Source: Methanobacteriota archaeon (GTDB taxonomy: Archaea > Thermoplasmatota > Poseidoniia > Poseidoniales > Thalassarchaeaceae). Taken from it: a stretch of DNA of 45,414 nucleotides. The position numbers and the translations under genes are program-made. Location of the stretch: assembly GCA_002726275.1 (NCBI GenBank), contig PBSO01000005.1, forward strand, positions 2,283 to 47,696. The letters are read 5' to 3'. The notes under the pieces were generated by a model. The model was given only the letters and a program-made list of their open reading frames with translations, was not told the DNA's origin and ran no database searches. Within the stretch, counting starts at the first letter, position 1. The number at the start of each line of letters is the position of its first letter. Below are positions 1-8,466 of the stretch, in pieces.

Positions 1-141
1 GGCCGGATTCTGGAGCAGAGGGAGGTTCCGGTGCTTAGCAATGACACAGAAACCGATCTGCAGGAGAGAATAAAGGTAGTCGAGCACAAGCTCTACCCGC
101 TTGCCCTTGACAAGCTCTCCACCGGCAGCTACTCACTCTAG
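1..141 (+). CDS. purN: Phosphoribosylglycinamide formyltransferase PurN, C-terminal fragment
   Basis: Frame 1 is open from the window edge to TAG at 139-141 and gives the last 46 residues of a protein. The segments GRILEQREVPV and RIKVVEHKLYPLAL match the C-terminal part of PurN, where the family has a 'Q..VPV' strand and an 'EH..YP' helix. PurN transfers a formyl group from 10-formyltetrahydrofolate to GAR in purine synthesis. The start and the formyl-folate site lie outside the window. The last 9 bases overlap the end of the convergent mobA-like gene. The identification rests on a short fragment. Confidence 0.75.
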   Translation, partial: GRILEQREVPVLSNDTETDLQERIKVVEHKLYPLALDKLSTGSYSL

Positions 142-684
142 GTCAGAGGGGCTATTCACGTTTCTGACCATTTTTGGGGAGGCCTCCACTATTGAGTGGC
201 GGGACTCAGTCATCTGGATGTGGAGGGGGCGACGGTCATCTCCTATCAAATCGGCTACTTCTGGCCTTACCAGTGCCAATAGGGGGTGGCTGCGCCCCTC
301 CGAGAAGGGTATGGCAAGGGGCTCCTCCGCAATCGCGCTAGCCAAATCCAAGAGCAGAGAAGCCTCGAGCCAGGGCACGTCAACAGGGGCCAATTGAAGG
401 GTATTTGCGCAAAGAGGGTCGTTCAGGGCATCCAGTATCGCTTCTATCGGTCCCGCACGGGGAAAAGAGTCCACTACCCACTCCACCTGCAATTCTCCGT
501 CTACGCACTCCCCATACTTCTCAATGTCCTCAGCACTCGCTACCGCTATCCTGATTGGCTCCAATCCAGCCTCGGCAAGAGCATTCGCGACTCTGTTGAT
601 GCAAGCAACCCCCCCGACCTCGATCAACGCCTTGTCGGCCCCCATCCTAGAGGACCTGCCCCCAGCAAGAATCAGAGAACGCAT
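133..684 (-). CDS. mobA: MobA-like nucleotidyltransferase (molybdenum cofactor guanylyltransferase family)
   Basis: A 183-residue protein opening with the signature LILAGGRSSRMGADKALIEV at about residues 4-23, the GTP-binding loop of MobA/GlmU-type nucleotidyltransferases. A metal-binding APVDVPWLEA segment follows near residues 98-107. MobA transfers GMP to molybdopterin to make Mo-bis-MGD in the cytoplasm. No other molybdenum cofactor gene is visible here, so another sugar- or cofactor-nucleotide role remains possible. The ATG lies 4 bp after the stop of a small upstream ORF, so the two are probably co-transcribed. Length is typical of MobA. Confidence 0.82.
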   Translation of the reverse strand: MRSLILAGGRSSRMGADKALIEVGGVACINRVANALAEAGLEPIRIAVASAEDIEKYGECVDGELQVEWVVDSFPRAGPIEAILDALNDPLCANTLQLAPVDVPWLEASLLLDLASAIAEEPLAIPFSEGRSHPLLALVRPEVADLIGDDRRPLHIQMTESRHSIVEASPKMVRNVNSPSDLE

Positions 685-688
685 TCAA

Positions 689-919
689 TCACCGCAGCTC
701 GTCCAGCCTGACAAGAGCGTGCTGTATCTCGTCCATCAGATCCAAAGCCCTGTTCATGAAAATCAAACGCTCTTTCCTACCATCGGACTCCTCCAGCCAA
801 CGCATGAGTTGTCGAATGTCCTTCGAGTTCCTCTTGACGGTCCATTCTAGGACACTCTCGGAGATGGGGTCCTCCGACGGCAGAAGGCGGCTTGACACGA
901 ATCGACCGAGCCCCACCAA
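689..919 (-). CDS. Small hypothetical protein upstream of mobA
   Basis: A 76-residue ORF ending 4 bp before the mobA start. The first codons are TTG (919) and GTG (916), so the start is not an ATG and is uncertain. The product is charged and helical-looking (segments such as DIRQLMRWLEESDG and ALDLMDEIQHALVRLDELR). There is no signal peptide, membrane segment or metal motif. I do not recognise a family. Tight spacing with mobA and lack of a competing ORF argue that it is translated. Confidence 0.5.
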   Translation of the reverse strand: MVGLGRFVSSRLLPSEDPISESVLEWTVKRNSKDIRQLMRWLEESDGRKERLIFMNRALDLMDEIQHALVRLDELR

Positions 920-1056
920 TCAAATTACTCCTACCCCCGAAAAACACCATTTCCGCCGATATCTACACCCTTTGGAAACGACTCGGGGCCTACATTGCCA
1001 CTAGGAGCGTTCTTGAAGGGAACGTGTCTCGGCGATTCAAGCTTAGGCCCACTCGA

Positions 1057-1123
1057 GGGTGCACCGCACCCATCACCACCGCTGTTTTAGCGGGATTTGG
1101 AACGAGGCCCCGGAAGTGGGGCC
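1057..1123 (+). promoter_or_regulatory. Three consecutive perfect hairpins in the dnaG leader
   Basis: Between the divergent small gene (919) and dnaG (1148) lie three perfect stem-loops in a row. GGGTGC/GCACCC with loop ACC is at 1057-1071. CCGCT/AGCGG with loop GTTTT is at 1079-1093. GGCCCC/GGGGCC with loop GGAAGT is at 1106-1123. The last ends 8 nt before the purine-rich ribosome-binding site (1131-1138, AAAGGAGA). They could be a 5' UTR control element of dnaG or the 3' end of a short stable RNA. I see no C/D or H/ACA boxes and no tRNA fold. The rest of 920-1056 shows nothing I can name. Confidence 0.5.
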
Positions 1124-1147
1124 GAGAGCGAAAGGAGAAATGAAAAT

Positions 1148-2314
1148 ATGACAAAAGAAGGAAAGTACGTGATACACGCAACTATCCGCACGGACGGCAA
1201 CGTCCAGCGGAAGGATGTCGTGGGTGCAATTTTCGGGCAGACCGAGGGTCTGCTTGGTGAGGCACTTCAACTTAGGAAGCTACAGAGAACGGGTCGAATA
1301 GGACACGTCGACGTGGTTCTCCATCAGAACAAGGGTAAGGTACAGGGAGAAATCCTGGTGTCTTCGTCCCTGGACCAAGTTAGCACCGCTGTAATCGGGG
1401 CGGCCTTGGAGACCATCGACAGAATCGGTCCATGCAAGGCAGTAATCAAGGTCAAGCTGATCGAGAACCAGCAATCGGCGAAGAGAGACCACGTTATCGA
1501 GAGAGGAAAGCAGTTGCTGATGAACATGGTCAACTCGGGTGTCGACGATTCGAAGAACATCCTAGACGAGGTCAGGGCAGTCCTGACACTGGACACAGAA
1601 ACGGACTTCCATGGAATGACCGCAGGCCCCATGGTGGGGGAATCAGATGCTATCATCATCGTGGAGGGAAGGAACGACGTTCGAAACCTCCTGAAGTTCG
1701 GAATCAAGAACGCTATCGCCACAATGGGTTCCGGAATCAAGCCGGAGCTAGTTGATCTAGCCAAGAAGAAGAAGGGAGTGACCGCGTTCGTCGATGGCGA
1801 CCGCGGTGGCAAGCTCCTCCTGATGGAGATCAGTGGCCAGCTAGGCAAGGCCCTAACGCATGTCGCACTTGCGCCCCAGAGTAGAGAGGTAGAGCATCTC
1901 GAGGGCAAGGTCATCACCAAGCACCTGCAACAGAAGGAGGCTGCTAGCAAAGCAGTCACTAGGATACAGTCAGAGCTGAATAAGGAAGATGACAAGTCCG
2001 TGGGACGAGGCAACGAGTCCCTCGTGGCACCAGAGCACGTCAAGGAGTGGGCTTCACACCTTGAGGGGCTGAAGAAGAATAATGCGATAATCATCCTTGA
2101 GGATGGCTCCGGGACCGAACCAATCGGCGCTAGGGGACTAGCAACCGCCATGGCAGATTCAGAGAACGCTGCGGGGCTGGTATTCGCAGGAAAGGTCAAC
2201 GACCGAATATTCGAACTAGCCTCTGGAGCAGGTATCGAGAACGTGCTGGGAACATCAGTCGGAGGCGTCACCCGCAAGGGCAACGTCCAGGCATACTCAG
2301 CTGAAGATCTCTGA
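1148..2314 (+). CDS. dnaG: Archaeal DnaG-type primase / exosome-associated protein
   Basis: A 388-residue protein from the ATG at 1148, chosen because AAAGGAGA lies about 10 nt upstream and the archaeal family begins at KYVIHATI. The ORF could open further upstream at 1097, but that would run through the hairpin leader. A central TOPRIM fold is visible: the catalytic Glu in IIIVEGRNDV at about residue 174 and the metal-binding FVDGDRGG at about 215. Length matches archaeal DnaG (about 400). In archaea DnaG is found with the RNA exosome and has primase-like activity in vitro. The window also carries PriL, the large subunit of the main archaeal primase, so both systems are present. Confidence 0.95.
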   Translation: MTKEGKYVIHATIRTDGNVQRKDVVGAIFGQTEGLLGEALQLRKLQRTGRIGHVDVVLHQNKGKVQGEILVSSSLDQVSTAVIGAALETIDRIGPCKAVIKVKLIENQQSAKRDHVIERGKQLLMNMVNSGVDDSKNILDEVRAVLTLDTETDFHGMTAGPMVGESDAIIIVEGRNDVRNLLKFGIKNAIATMGSGIKPELVDLAKKKKGVTAFVDGDRGGKLLLMEISGQLGKALTHVALAPQSREVEHLEGKVITKHLQQKEAASKAVTRIQSELNKEDDKSVGRGNESLVAPEHVKEWASHLEGLKKNNAIIILEDGSGTEPIGARGLATAMADSENAAGLVFAGKVNDRIFELASGAGIENVLGTSVGGVTRKGNVQAYSAEDL

Positions 2315-2420
2315 GTCTGAACCCCCCTATACGCGGCGGGACTATGTCCCGCCCCGAACGCACCTGTGACACCGCTCATTAGCAGAAGGCATCAAAAGTC
2401 CCATAGGTCCGCTGAGGGCG

Positions 2421-4721
2421 ATGGAACAGACCACCGCAGGCATCCTAGCCCTTTACGGGCTCTTGGGAGTCACCATCCTCGCACTGTGGCTGAGGCACCA
2501 GTCCGTTCTACGACAAAGAGACAAGATGGCGAACAGGATGGGAAACCTCCAGGCCGATCTTTCCGTAACAACCCAAAGGCTCGATCTCCTCTCCAGAGGC
2601 GTGGACACCATTCTCGGAGAGACTCCCCAAGTGCACAACCTCCTAGGTGTCCACAGGAAGCTCGAGAGCGCGGAGAACTTGCTCTTTGACCAGGGAGTAG
2701 CCGTTAGCTCCAGCGAGTCATGTGCCATAGCCACCCACGCTGCCAAGGCGATACTCGAGAAGCACCCCGGGTTGGATGCAGATGAGGCCGACGCTACGAG
2801 CCTCCCTGGGTTGCTGCCTCTCGTAGGAAGGCTGGACGCAATATTGACGGAGGCCGAGATGAAGGCCGAGGATCTGGAGCTAAATGGAAACGAGCAGCGG
2901 CTCCTCGGGGAACTTTTCCATGCCATCGAACGAGGAGAGAGGGCAGCCGACTCCTATAGAATGGCCAACGAACTCGATCCTGAGAATGCATCCTCGCTAA
3001 GGTCCCTGTCGTTGATTCAGAGAGAGTCCGGTGACCTCGACTCCTTGGACAGGACACTGGAGAGGCTGCTGGCCATCGACCCGGACGACGTGGCGGTCCT
3101 CGCCGAGCAATCAGTGTTGCTCGTCGGCACTGATCCCGACAGGCTAAGGAGAAACAAAACGCGACTCATGGCACTGGGCGAGGAAGTCAGTGAAACAGAA
3201 GAGACAGCAGAACTGTCAGAAATCGCCGTCAGAGCCCACGAAGCAAGACTCTCCACAGACCCTAGAGAGCTTGACCCGTCTGACGCAGCTAGGCTAGTTG
3301 AGAAGGCTGCCAAGCTATTCATGATGGGTGAAGCAGGAGCAGCCCTGGAGGCGGCAACCCTCGCTGTAAAGGTGCAGGAGGACAATGGCGCGGCATGGCT
3401 ATTGCATGCAAAGATACTGGCAGCAGGAGAGGGCAAGTCAAAGGAAGCCCTCCAGAGCATCCGAAGCGCACACGCCCTAGGCGAGTACACAGTAATCCTG
3501 GAATCGGAGATTCTGGAGAACGAGGGACGCTTGGACGCCTCGAGGGCGGTTTTGGAGGAATGGCTTGAGACTAAGCCCGAGGATGCCGAGGCTAGGTCGA
3601 GACTCAGCTTCGTCATGATGAGGGCCGGAGCTATCGATTGGTCGAGGAAGGTTCTGGAAGAGGCGCCCCCAATTTGCTGGGAACACTCATCGATGCACAC
3701 CATGGAAGGAAGGCTGCATCTTCACGACGCAGAAGGCCATCGGGACGCGTATGGTGTGCATGATCAGATAATGATTCTAGACGCATTGGTCTCATTCGAT
3801 GCAGCCATAGAACACGACAGAGAAAGCGGACTAGCGTGGCTTGGACGGGCCAAGGCGCTCCGCTATCAGGGGTCTTACAATGAGGCAGAGGTCGCTTTGG
3901 TCAGGGCAAGGAGACTAATCCCAGATCACCCGTCTATCGCTTTGGAAGAGTCACTTCTCTGCGTCGAGAACGGAAAGCTAGACCAAGCCAGTGCCCATAT
4001 CGCCGAGGCAGCAACACTACTCCACAACCACTCCGCCGTCCCCTTTGTCAGAGGTCTAATTGCCGCTAACCAAGGGAGACTAGCAGAGTCCCAGACGCTG
4101 TTCTCCAAAGTACTGGAGATGGAGCCAGACCATATCAGAGCCAGACTCAACAGATGCTCAGCATCCCTACTGAAGGAGGATTTGGAGATGGCACTCGACG
4201 ATGCCAATTACATCTTGGCCCGAGCCCCAGACTTCCTATTGGCCAGACAGAGGAGAGCCGAGATTCTGATGAACATAGGTGACTGGGCGGAGGCGGAGGC
4301 AGAGCTTCGCAGGCTCCTAGAGAGGAGAGAGGAACACGTCATGGCGCTCGTACACCTAGGAACGTGCCTCAATGCTATGGATAAGGCTGAGCAGGCCGAG
4401 AGGCCATTGAACAGGGCCCTCCAGATCGACCCCCTGAACTCAGATGCCTGGTACCAGAGAGGGCTGCTCTACCTCGATTTCGGAAGAGGGGATGAGGCAC
4501 TCTCGGATTTCGAGAGTGCCGCCAAGCATGACACGAAGCACATAGACGCGAGACTGATGATTGCTGCCATCCACCATGAGGGAGAAAACTCAGAGTTGGC
4601 CACAGCCTCGTGGAGAAAGGTCCTAGACATAGATCCACAGCACCGACTAGCTAGAAGGAGACTAGAGGAATGCAAGGACCAAAGCCTCGCCCGAAGCCAC
4701 ATTCTGAGGCCGGAGGATTGA
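2421..4721 (+). CDS. Membrane-anchored tetratricopeptide repeat protein
   Basis: A 766-residue protein. Residues 6-23 (AGILALYGLLGVTILALW) form one N-terminal membrane segment, followed by a positively charged linker and a short coiled-coil-like stretch. The rest is a helical solenoid with many degenerate TPR units, for example SDAWYQRGLLYLDFGRGDEA near residues 670-690 and SGLAWLGRAKALRYQGSYNEA near 475-495. There are repeated acidic 'DP/EP' turns. TPR arrays act as protein-binding scaffolds, and no enzymatic domain is visible. It follows dnaG by about 100 bp and precedes the redoxin gene by 25 bp. The partner cannot be inferred from the sequence. Confidence 0.85.
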   Translation: MEQTTAGILALYGLLGVTILALWLRHQSVLRQRDKMANRMGNLQADLSVTTQRLDLLSRGVDTILGETPQVHNLLGVHRKLESAENLLFDQGVAVSSSESCAIATHAAKAILEKHPGLDADEADATSLPGLLPLVGRLDAILTEAEMKAEDLELNGNEQRLLGELFHAIERGERAADSYRMANELDPENASSLRSLSLIQRESGDLDSLDRTLERLLAIDPDDVAVLAEQSVLLVGTDPDRLRRNKTRLMALGEEVSETEETAELSEIAVRAHEARLSTDPRELDPSDAARLVEKAAKLFMMGEAGAALEAATLAVKVQEDNGAAWLLHAKILAAGEGKSKEALQSIRSAHALGEYTVILESEILENEGRLDASRAVLEEWLETKPEDAEARSRLSFVMMRAGAIDWSRKVLEEAPPICWEHSSMHTMEGRLHLHDAEGHRDAYGVHDQIMILDALVSFDAAIEHDRESGLAWLGRAKALRYQGSYNEAEVALVRARRLIPDHPSIALEESLLCVENGKLDQASAHIAEAATLLHNHSAVPFVRGLIAANQGRLAESQTLFSKVLEMEPDHIRARLNRCSASLLKEDLEMALDDANYILARAPDFLLARQRRAEILMNIGDWAEAEAELRRLLERREEHVMALVHLGTCLNAMDKAEQAERPLNRALQIDPLNSDAWYQRGLLYLDFGRGDEALSDFESAAKHDTKHIDARLMIAAIHHEGENSELATASWRKVLDIDPQHRLARRRLEECKDQSLARSHILRPED

Positions 4722-4746
4722 ACCACCTCCTTACGTCCCCCATGGC

Positions 4747-5295
4747 ATGAGCCAAGTGATGGAGCCCGGTTCGAAAGCCCCAGAATTCAGACTTCCCAAT
4801 GCAAACCCCAACTCTGGTTCAGAGTCCATGTCCCTAGCAGAAGCGATGGGCGAGAACGGACTTATCGTGGCCTTCACCTGCAACCACTGCCCCTACGTAG
4901 TTGGTTCCGAGCCCAGGATAGAGGCCATTGCAGAAAAGGCCAGGTCCAATGGAATAGGATTCGTCGGCATAAACTCAAATGACCCCGTGATGTACGAGTC
5001 GGACTCATGGGATAACATGGTCAAGAGAGCCTCCAGGGGGATGACATACCCATACCTCCACGACAGCACCCAAGAGGCCGCTACATCATATGGCGCAGAG
5101 AGGACACCCGAGTTCTACCTGATTGGAACCGACACGAACGTCGTCTACAGAGGCAGACTGGACGACTCCCCGAGAGACCCCTCGCATGCTAAAACTAGCG
5201 AACTATCGGATGCTATAGATGACCACATCTCCGGAGCGAAAGTCAGGATTCCCAGAACCGATAGCATAGGGTGCTCGGTCAAGTGGAAGGCCTGA
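4747..5295 (+). CDS. Thioredoxin-fold redoxin (AhpC/TSA-like, PRX-like1 type)
   Basis: A 182-residue protein with the redoxin opening PGSKAPEFRLPN and the motif FTCNHCPYV near residues 37-45. This supplies a CxxC pair in a thioredoxin fold and is typical of the peroxiredoxin-like 'CNHCPYV' family. A segment GINSNDP and a cis-Pro-type strand ERTPEFYLI (about residue 118) complete the fold. There is no signal peptide, so it should be cytoplasmic. It is probably a thiol-disulfide or peroxide reductase; the substrate is unknown. It is plausibly co-transcribed with the upstream TPR gene (25-bp gap). Confidence 0.85.
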   Translation: MSQVMEPGSKAPEFRLPNANPNSGSESMSLAEAMGENGLIVAFTCNHCPYVVGSEPRIEAIAEKARSNGIGFVGINSNDPVMYESDSWDNMVKRASRGMTYPYLHDSTQEAATSYGAERTPEFYLIGTDTNVVYRGRLDDSPRDPSHAKTSELSDAIDDHISGAKVRIPRTDSIGCSVKWKA

Positions 5296-5348
5296 AAAAA
5301 CAACTTCTAATCAGCCATCTTTCCATTCAAAGGAAAAGTTGCGTTCAA

Positions 5349-5807
5349 ATGGGACCCTTAACTTGGAGCATCATGGTCGCGGAGGAGCCGATACACATGC
5401 TCCGCAAGCAGGAATACCTAGATGAGGTCTCAGAACTGGATTTGCCAGCATCATACGCAACGTGGTACAATCTCGATGTGGCGACCCTTCTGGCGAGAAC
5501 CAGGATCGTTGGCCACGAGGTGGATAGTGACACTGGCCAGTCCCTAGTATTCTTCGACAGGAGCCTGATGCTGTGCTGCCCAGAGTCAGGGAGGATGCAC
5601 CACTACCCCAAGCATCTCCTACACTGTTTCGTCGATGACAACAGGTGCGACTGCTCCGAGCACGACGGCGTCGTTTTCCGGGCGGAGCTGTTCTCCATTT
5701 CTCCAACCGGCGAGCAGCTATGTTGGGAGGCAAACTGCCGATCCGAGATGGAAGTGCCCAATGTACAGTCGAAGGTCTCTCGCTGGCTTAGTTGGCTCAA
5801 TCAGTAG
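5349..5807 (+). CDS. Hypothetical Cys/His-containing protein
   Basis: A 152-residue protein from the ATG at 5349; a second ATG at 5373 would give 144 residues. The upstream ORF extension overlaps the redoxin gene and is unlikely. The middle contains clustered Cys and His ([20 protein letters not shown] and [10 protein letters not shown], about residues 88-122), which could bind a metal. The spacing does not match a zinc ribbon that I recognise. There are no membrane segments or signal peptide. It lies between the redoxin and enolase genes on the same strand. Confidence 0.65.
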   Translation: MGPLTWSIMVAEEPIHMLRKQEYLDEVSELDLPASYATWYNLDVATLLARTRIVGHEVDSDTGQSLVFFDRSLMLCCPESGRMHHYPKHLLHCFVDDNRCDCSEHDGVVFRAELFSISPTGEQLCWEANCRSEMEVPNVQSKVSRWLSWLNQ

Positions 5808-5854
5808 GCATATCCTGCGCAATCTTGAGAACAGGATGGAAGGTCGGCCAATCA

Positions 5855-7102
5855 ATGGGAACACGCATTACGCGCGTCCATGGGCGAATGGTCCTCGACT
5901 CCCGAGGCAATCCAACAGTGGAGGTTGATTGTCAAACGGAGGGCGGCACCACTGGACGAGCAGCAGTCCCATCCGGTGCTAGCACGGGACGGCACGAAGC
6001 CGTAGAACTTCGCGATGGGGGGTCCATGTGGTCCGGGAAGGGAGTCACAAAGGCTCTAGCCAACGTCAATGGCCCGATAGCCGATGCCATCATTGGCATG
6101 GACGTCACTAACCAAGAAGGGGTCGACCAAGCAATGAAATTGGCCGATGGAACAGCCAATAAATCGAAATTGGGAGCGAATGCAATACTCGGGGCTTCCA
6201 TGGCTTGCCTACGTGCAGCGGTTGGGCCCGCAGAGATTTGGCAGCGCCTCCCCTCCGAGAACCCATCACTCCCTGTTCCCCTGATGAACATCCTGAACGG
6301 TGGGGCACACGCCAACTCGAACGTCGATGTTCAGGAATTCATGATTGTTCCACACGGATTCGAAACATTCCCCGAGGCCCTGCGAGCAGGGGTTGAGATA
6401 TATCACTCACTCCGTGACGTCTTGAAGGCCGCTGGATTGCTCGGTGGGGTCGGCGATGAGGGCGGCTTTGCCCCCGACCTACCAAGAAACGAAGAGGGAC
6501 TCAGGTATGTCGTAAACGCGATATCCGCCGCTGGCTACAAGCCCGGTGACGAGGTGTCAATAGCACTCGATGTCGCTTCACAGGAGTTCCTCGAGGAGGA
6601 TGGTTACCACATCGACGGACGAGTCCTGACTGGCTCCGAACTTGGCGCCCTTTACTCCTCTTGGCTGGACGAGTACCCCATCGTCTCAATCGAGGATCCC
6701 TTCGGTGAAGACGACTGGGACTCCTGGGTAGAATTCACTTCCAGAGAGGGCCACAGGGTGCAGATTGTTGGCGATGACCTGTATGTCACAAACGCAGACA
6801 GGTTCTCCAAGGGAATAGAGATTGGCGCATCAAATGCCATTCTAATCAAACTCAATCAGATTGGTACGGTTACCGAAACCCTACAGGTTATCCAGATGGC
6901 CAAGGAAGCAGGTTTTGGGACCATAATCAGCCACCGCTCCGGGGAGACAGCCGACTCGATAATTTCTGATATTGCCGTAGGGACCAATGCAGGCCAAATC
7001 AAGACGGGAGCACCAGCTCGTTCGGACCGTACTGCCAAGTACAATCAACTTCTCAGAATAAGCGAGCAATGCGTCAATTACGCAAGCCTCCCCGACTACT
7101 AG
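5855..7102 (+). CDS. eno: Enolase (phosphopyruvate hydratase)
   Basis: A 415-residue protein from ATG 5855, where enolases begin ([20 protein letters not shown]). Diagnostic blocks are present: the mobile loop [29 protein letters not shown], the metal ligand in [12 protein letters not shown], and the C-terminal SHRSGETAD plus [12 protein letters not shown]. Enolase interconverts 2-phosphoglycerate and phosphoenolpyruvate in the cytoplasm. The upstream ORF extension (from 5792) overlaps the previous gene and is rejected as a start. Its stop codon overlaps that of the convergent deoxyhypusine-synthase-like gene by 4 bp (CTAG). Confidence 0.97.
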   Translation: MGTRITRVHGRMVLDSRGNPTVEVDCQTEGGTTGRAAVPSGASTGRHEAVELRDGGSMWSGKGVTKALANVNGPIADAIIGMDVTNQEGVDQAMKLADGTANKSKLGANAILGASMACLRAAVGPAEIWQRLPSENPSLPVPLMNILNGGAHANSNVDVQEFMIVPHGFETFPEALRAGVEIYHSLRDVLKAAGLLGGVGDEGGFAPDLPRNEEGLRYVVNAISAAGYKPGDEVSIALDVASQEFLEEDGYHIDGRVLTGSELGALYSSWLDEYPIVSIEDPFGEDDWDSWVEFTSREGHRVQIVGDDLYVTNADRFSKGIEIGASNAILIKLNQIGTVTETLQVIQMAKEAGFGTIISHRSGETADSIISDIAVGTNAGQIKTGAPARSDRTAKYNQLLRISEQCVNYASLPDY

Positions 7103-8043
7103 TGAAGACTTGCCAGGAGTAGCGGCAGAACGATTGTGGCATCTGACTCAATCATGAACCTAGGGGTGGCGACGTCTATTTTCTCCCAACTTATTTTCTC
7201 ATTGGGAGGGGCGCCCGAGTAACCGCCATAGGAGGCCTTGGATTCCGATATCTGTGCAAACCAAGACCACAGTGGGACGTCCATCCCTACATCCTGCCTC
7301 AGCATCGGAACCACTGAGATGGCAAAATCACCTGAGATTCCACCCCCTACTTGCAGTATTCCGGTGGGCGAGTCATCTTCCCTGTACCAGTCTGCCAGGG
7401 ACTGCATTGCCTCCAAACCACCCTTGACTATCGAAGCGTCCTTCAATGATCGATCCAAAACCCTCGCAGCCAATATGCTGCCAAGCGTTGAGTCCTCCCA
7501 TCCCGGTGTGAATATTGGTAGATTGGCGTCAGCGGCAGCCATGAGCCATGACTTTTCAGGGGAGGAGTCGAAATCCAAACCCCCATGCAGAAGCAGGTCA
7601 TACAGGTACTCGTGTGGGAATCTGCTATCCCCTGCGGCCTCGGCATCCTCCCACAAAGCCATCAGTGACTCCTCGAGTCCTCTGAATGACTCTTCGGGGA
7701 TAGCGACATCGGTGACCCTGTTCATTCCCCTATCTCTGAGGTTGGCATCGTCCTGTGCGGTCAAGTCCCTCCAGTTACTAATCTTCTCGTACTTGGAACG
7801 TGAAACCAAGCTGAAAACCTCTTCCTCAAGATTGGCCCCTGTGCAACAAATCGCATGCACCTTCTGGGCCCTGATCGCGGGTGCCAGACTCCTGCCCATT
7901 TCTGCAGTCGACATCGCCCCTGCCAGAGTGACCATGAGCCTGCCCCCCCCGTCCAGGAACTCCCTGAGAGACGAGGAACACCTAGCCAACTCCCCTGCGT
8001 TGAAGTGGAGATAGTGCTCGTCCATGAACTCCCTGATACTCAT
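7099..8043 (-). CDS. Deoxyhypusine synthase-like protein lacking the catalytic lysine
   Basis: A 314-residue protein of the deoxyhypusine synthase fold. It shows an NAD-site-like block (TGANLEEEV, residues 68-76), a GSI segment after [10 protein letters not shown] (179-190), and the C-terminal block [20 protein letters not shown]. In canonical enzymes GGG is followed by V-V-K, the Lys that carries the aminobutyl intermediate. Here the block is GGGISGDF (233-240), so the lysine position is Gly238. This pattern resembles the bacterial DHS-like branch, whose products are not securely known. It starts directly after the speD stop codon, so a polyamine-type reaction is plausible. Hypusination of aIF5A by this protein is doubtful. 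Confidence 0.85.
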   Translation of the reverse strand: MSIREFMDEHYLHFNAGELARCSSSLREFLDGGGRLMVTLAGAMSTAEMGRSLAPAIRAQKVHAICCTGANLEEEVFSLVSRSKYEKISNWRDLTAQDDANLRDRGMNRVTDVAIPEESFRGLEESLMALWEDAEAAGDSRFPHEYLYDLLLHGGLDFDSSPEKSWLMAAADANLPIFTPGWEDSTLGSILAARVLDRSLKDASIVKGGLEAMQSLADWYREDDSPTGILQVGGGISGDFAISVVPMLRQDVGMDVPLWSWFAQISESKASYGGYSGAPPNEKISWEKIDVATPRFMIESDATIVLPLLLASLH

Positions 8044-8466
8044 TCAATCACCCGAAAAGAACCTAGGGACACTCTCCCTCCTGATTAGACGAATTCCCTC
8101 AGCTTCGGCCTCAAGGGAGCTATTGATGTAATCAGCGACCCCATCCGGAGAGTCTTCCCCGCAGGTGAACACATCTATGGCCAGCAAACCAGAGTCAGAG
8201 TAGCAGTGGGCCGTAACGTGACTCTCATCGATTAACACCACTGCGGCAAAGCCGGGGGGGCTCTCAATACCGTCGAAGCTCACGACGTGTGAGTGCACCT
8301 CTCTAATTCCCGACTCCTGCACTGCCTCTCTCATGACAGCGAGCATCCACTTGCCGTCATCTGGAACGGGGGAAGAGTACCCGACATAGTCCAAAAGGAC
8401 GTGCCTTCCTCTCGCCTCTTCGCCGCTCATGTGCAGACTGGGAACCTGCCGCAATTTCAAACTCAC
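8044..8466 (-). CDS. speD: S-adenosylmethionine decarboxylase, class 1b proenzyme
   Basis: A 140-residue protein with the self-processing motif DESHVTAH. Cleavage is expected between Glu81 and Ser82, creating the pyruvoyl group. His87 and Cys102 (in DVFTCGED) match the conserved processing and catalytic residues of the Thermotoga-type enzyme. It makes decarboxylated AdoMet, the aminopropyl donor for polyamines. The ATG at 8466 overlaps the stop of the upstream aminotransferase (ATGA), and the deoxyhypusine-synthase-like gene follows without a gap, indicating one operon. A later ATG at 8430 (MSGEEARGRHV) is an alternative start. Confidence 0.9.
   Translation of the reverse strand: MSLKLRQVPSLHMSGEEARGRHVLLDYVGYSSPVPDDGKWMLAVMREAVQESGIREVHSHVVSFDGIESPPGFAAVVLIDESHVTAHCYSDSGLLAIDVFTCGEDSPDGVADYINSSLEAEAEGIRLIRRESVPRFFSGD

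Noticed and set aside
1324-2379. 351-codon minus-strand ORF over dnaG
   Set aside because: It is the antisense shadow of dnaG, with Ser/Thr/Pro-rich composition and no domain; dnaG's motifs are on the plus strand.
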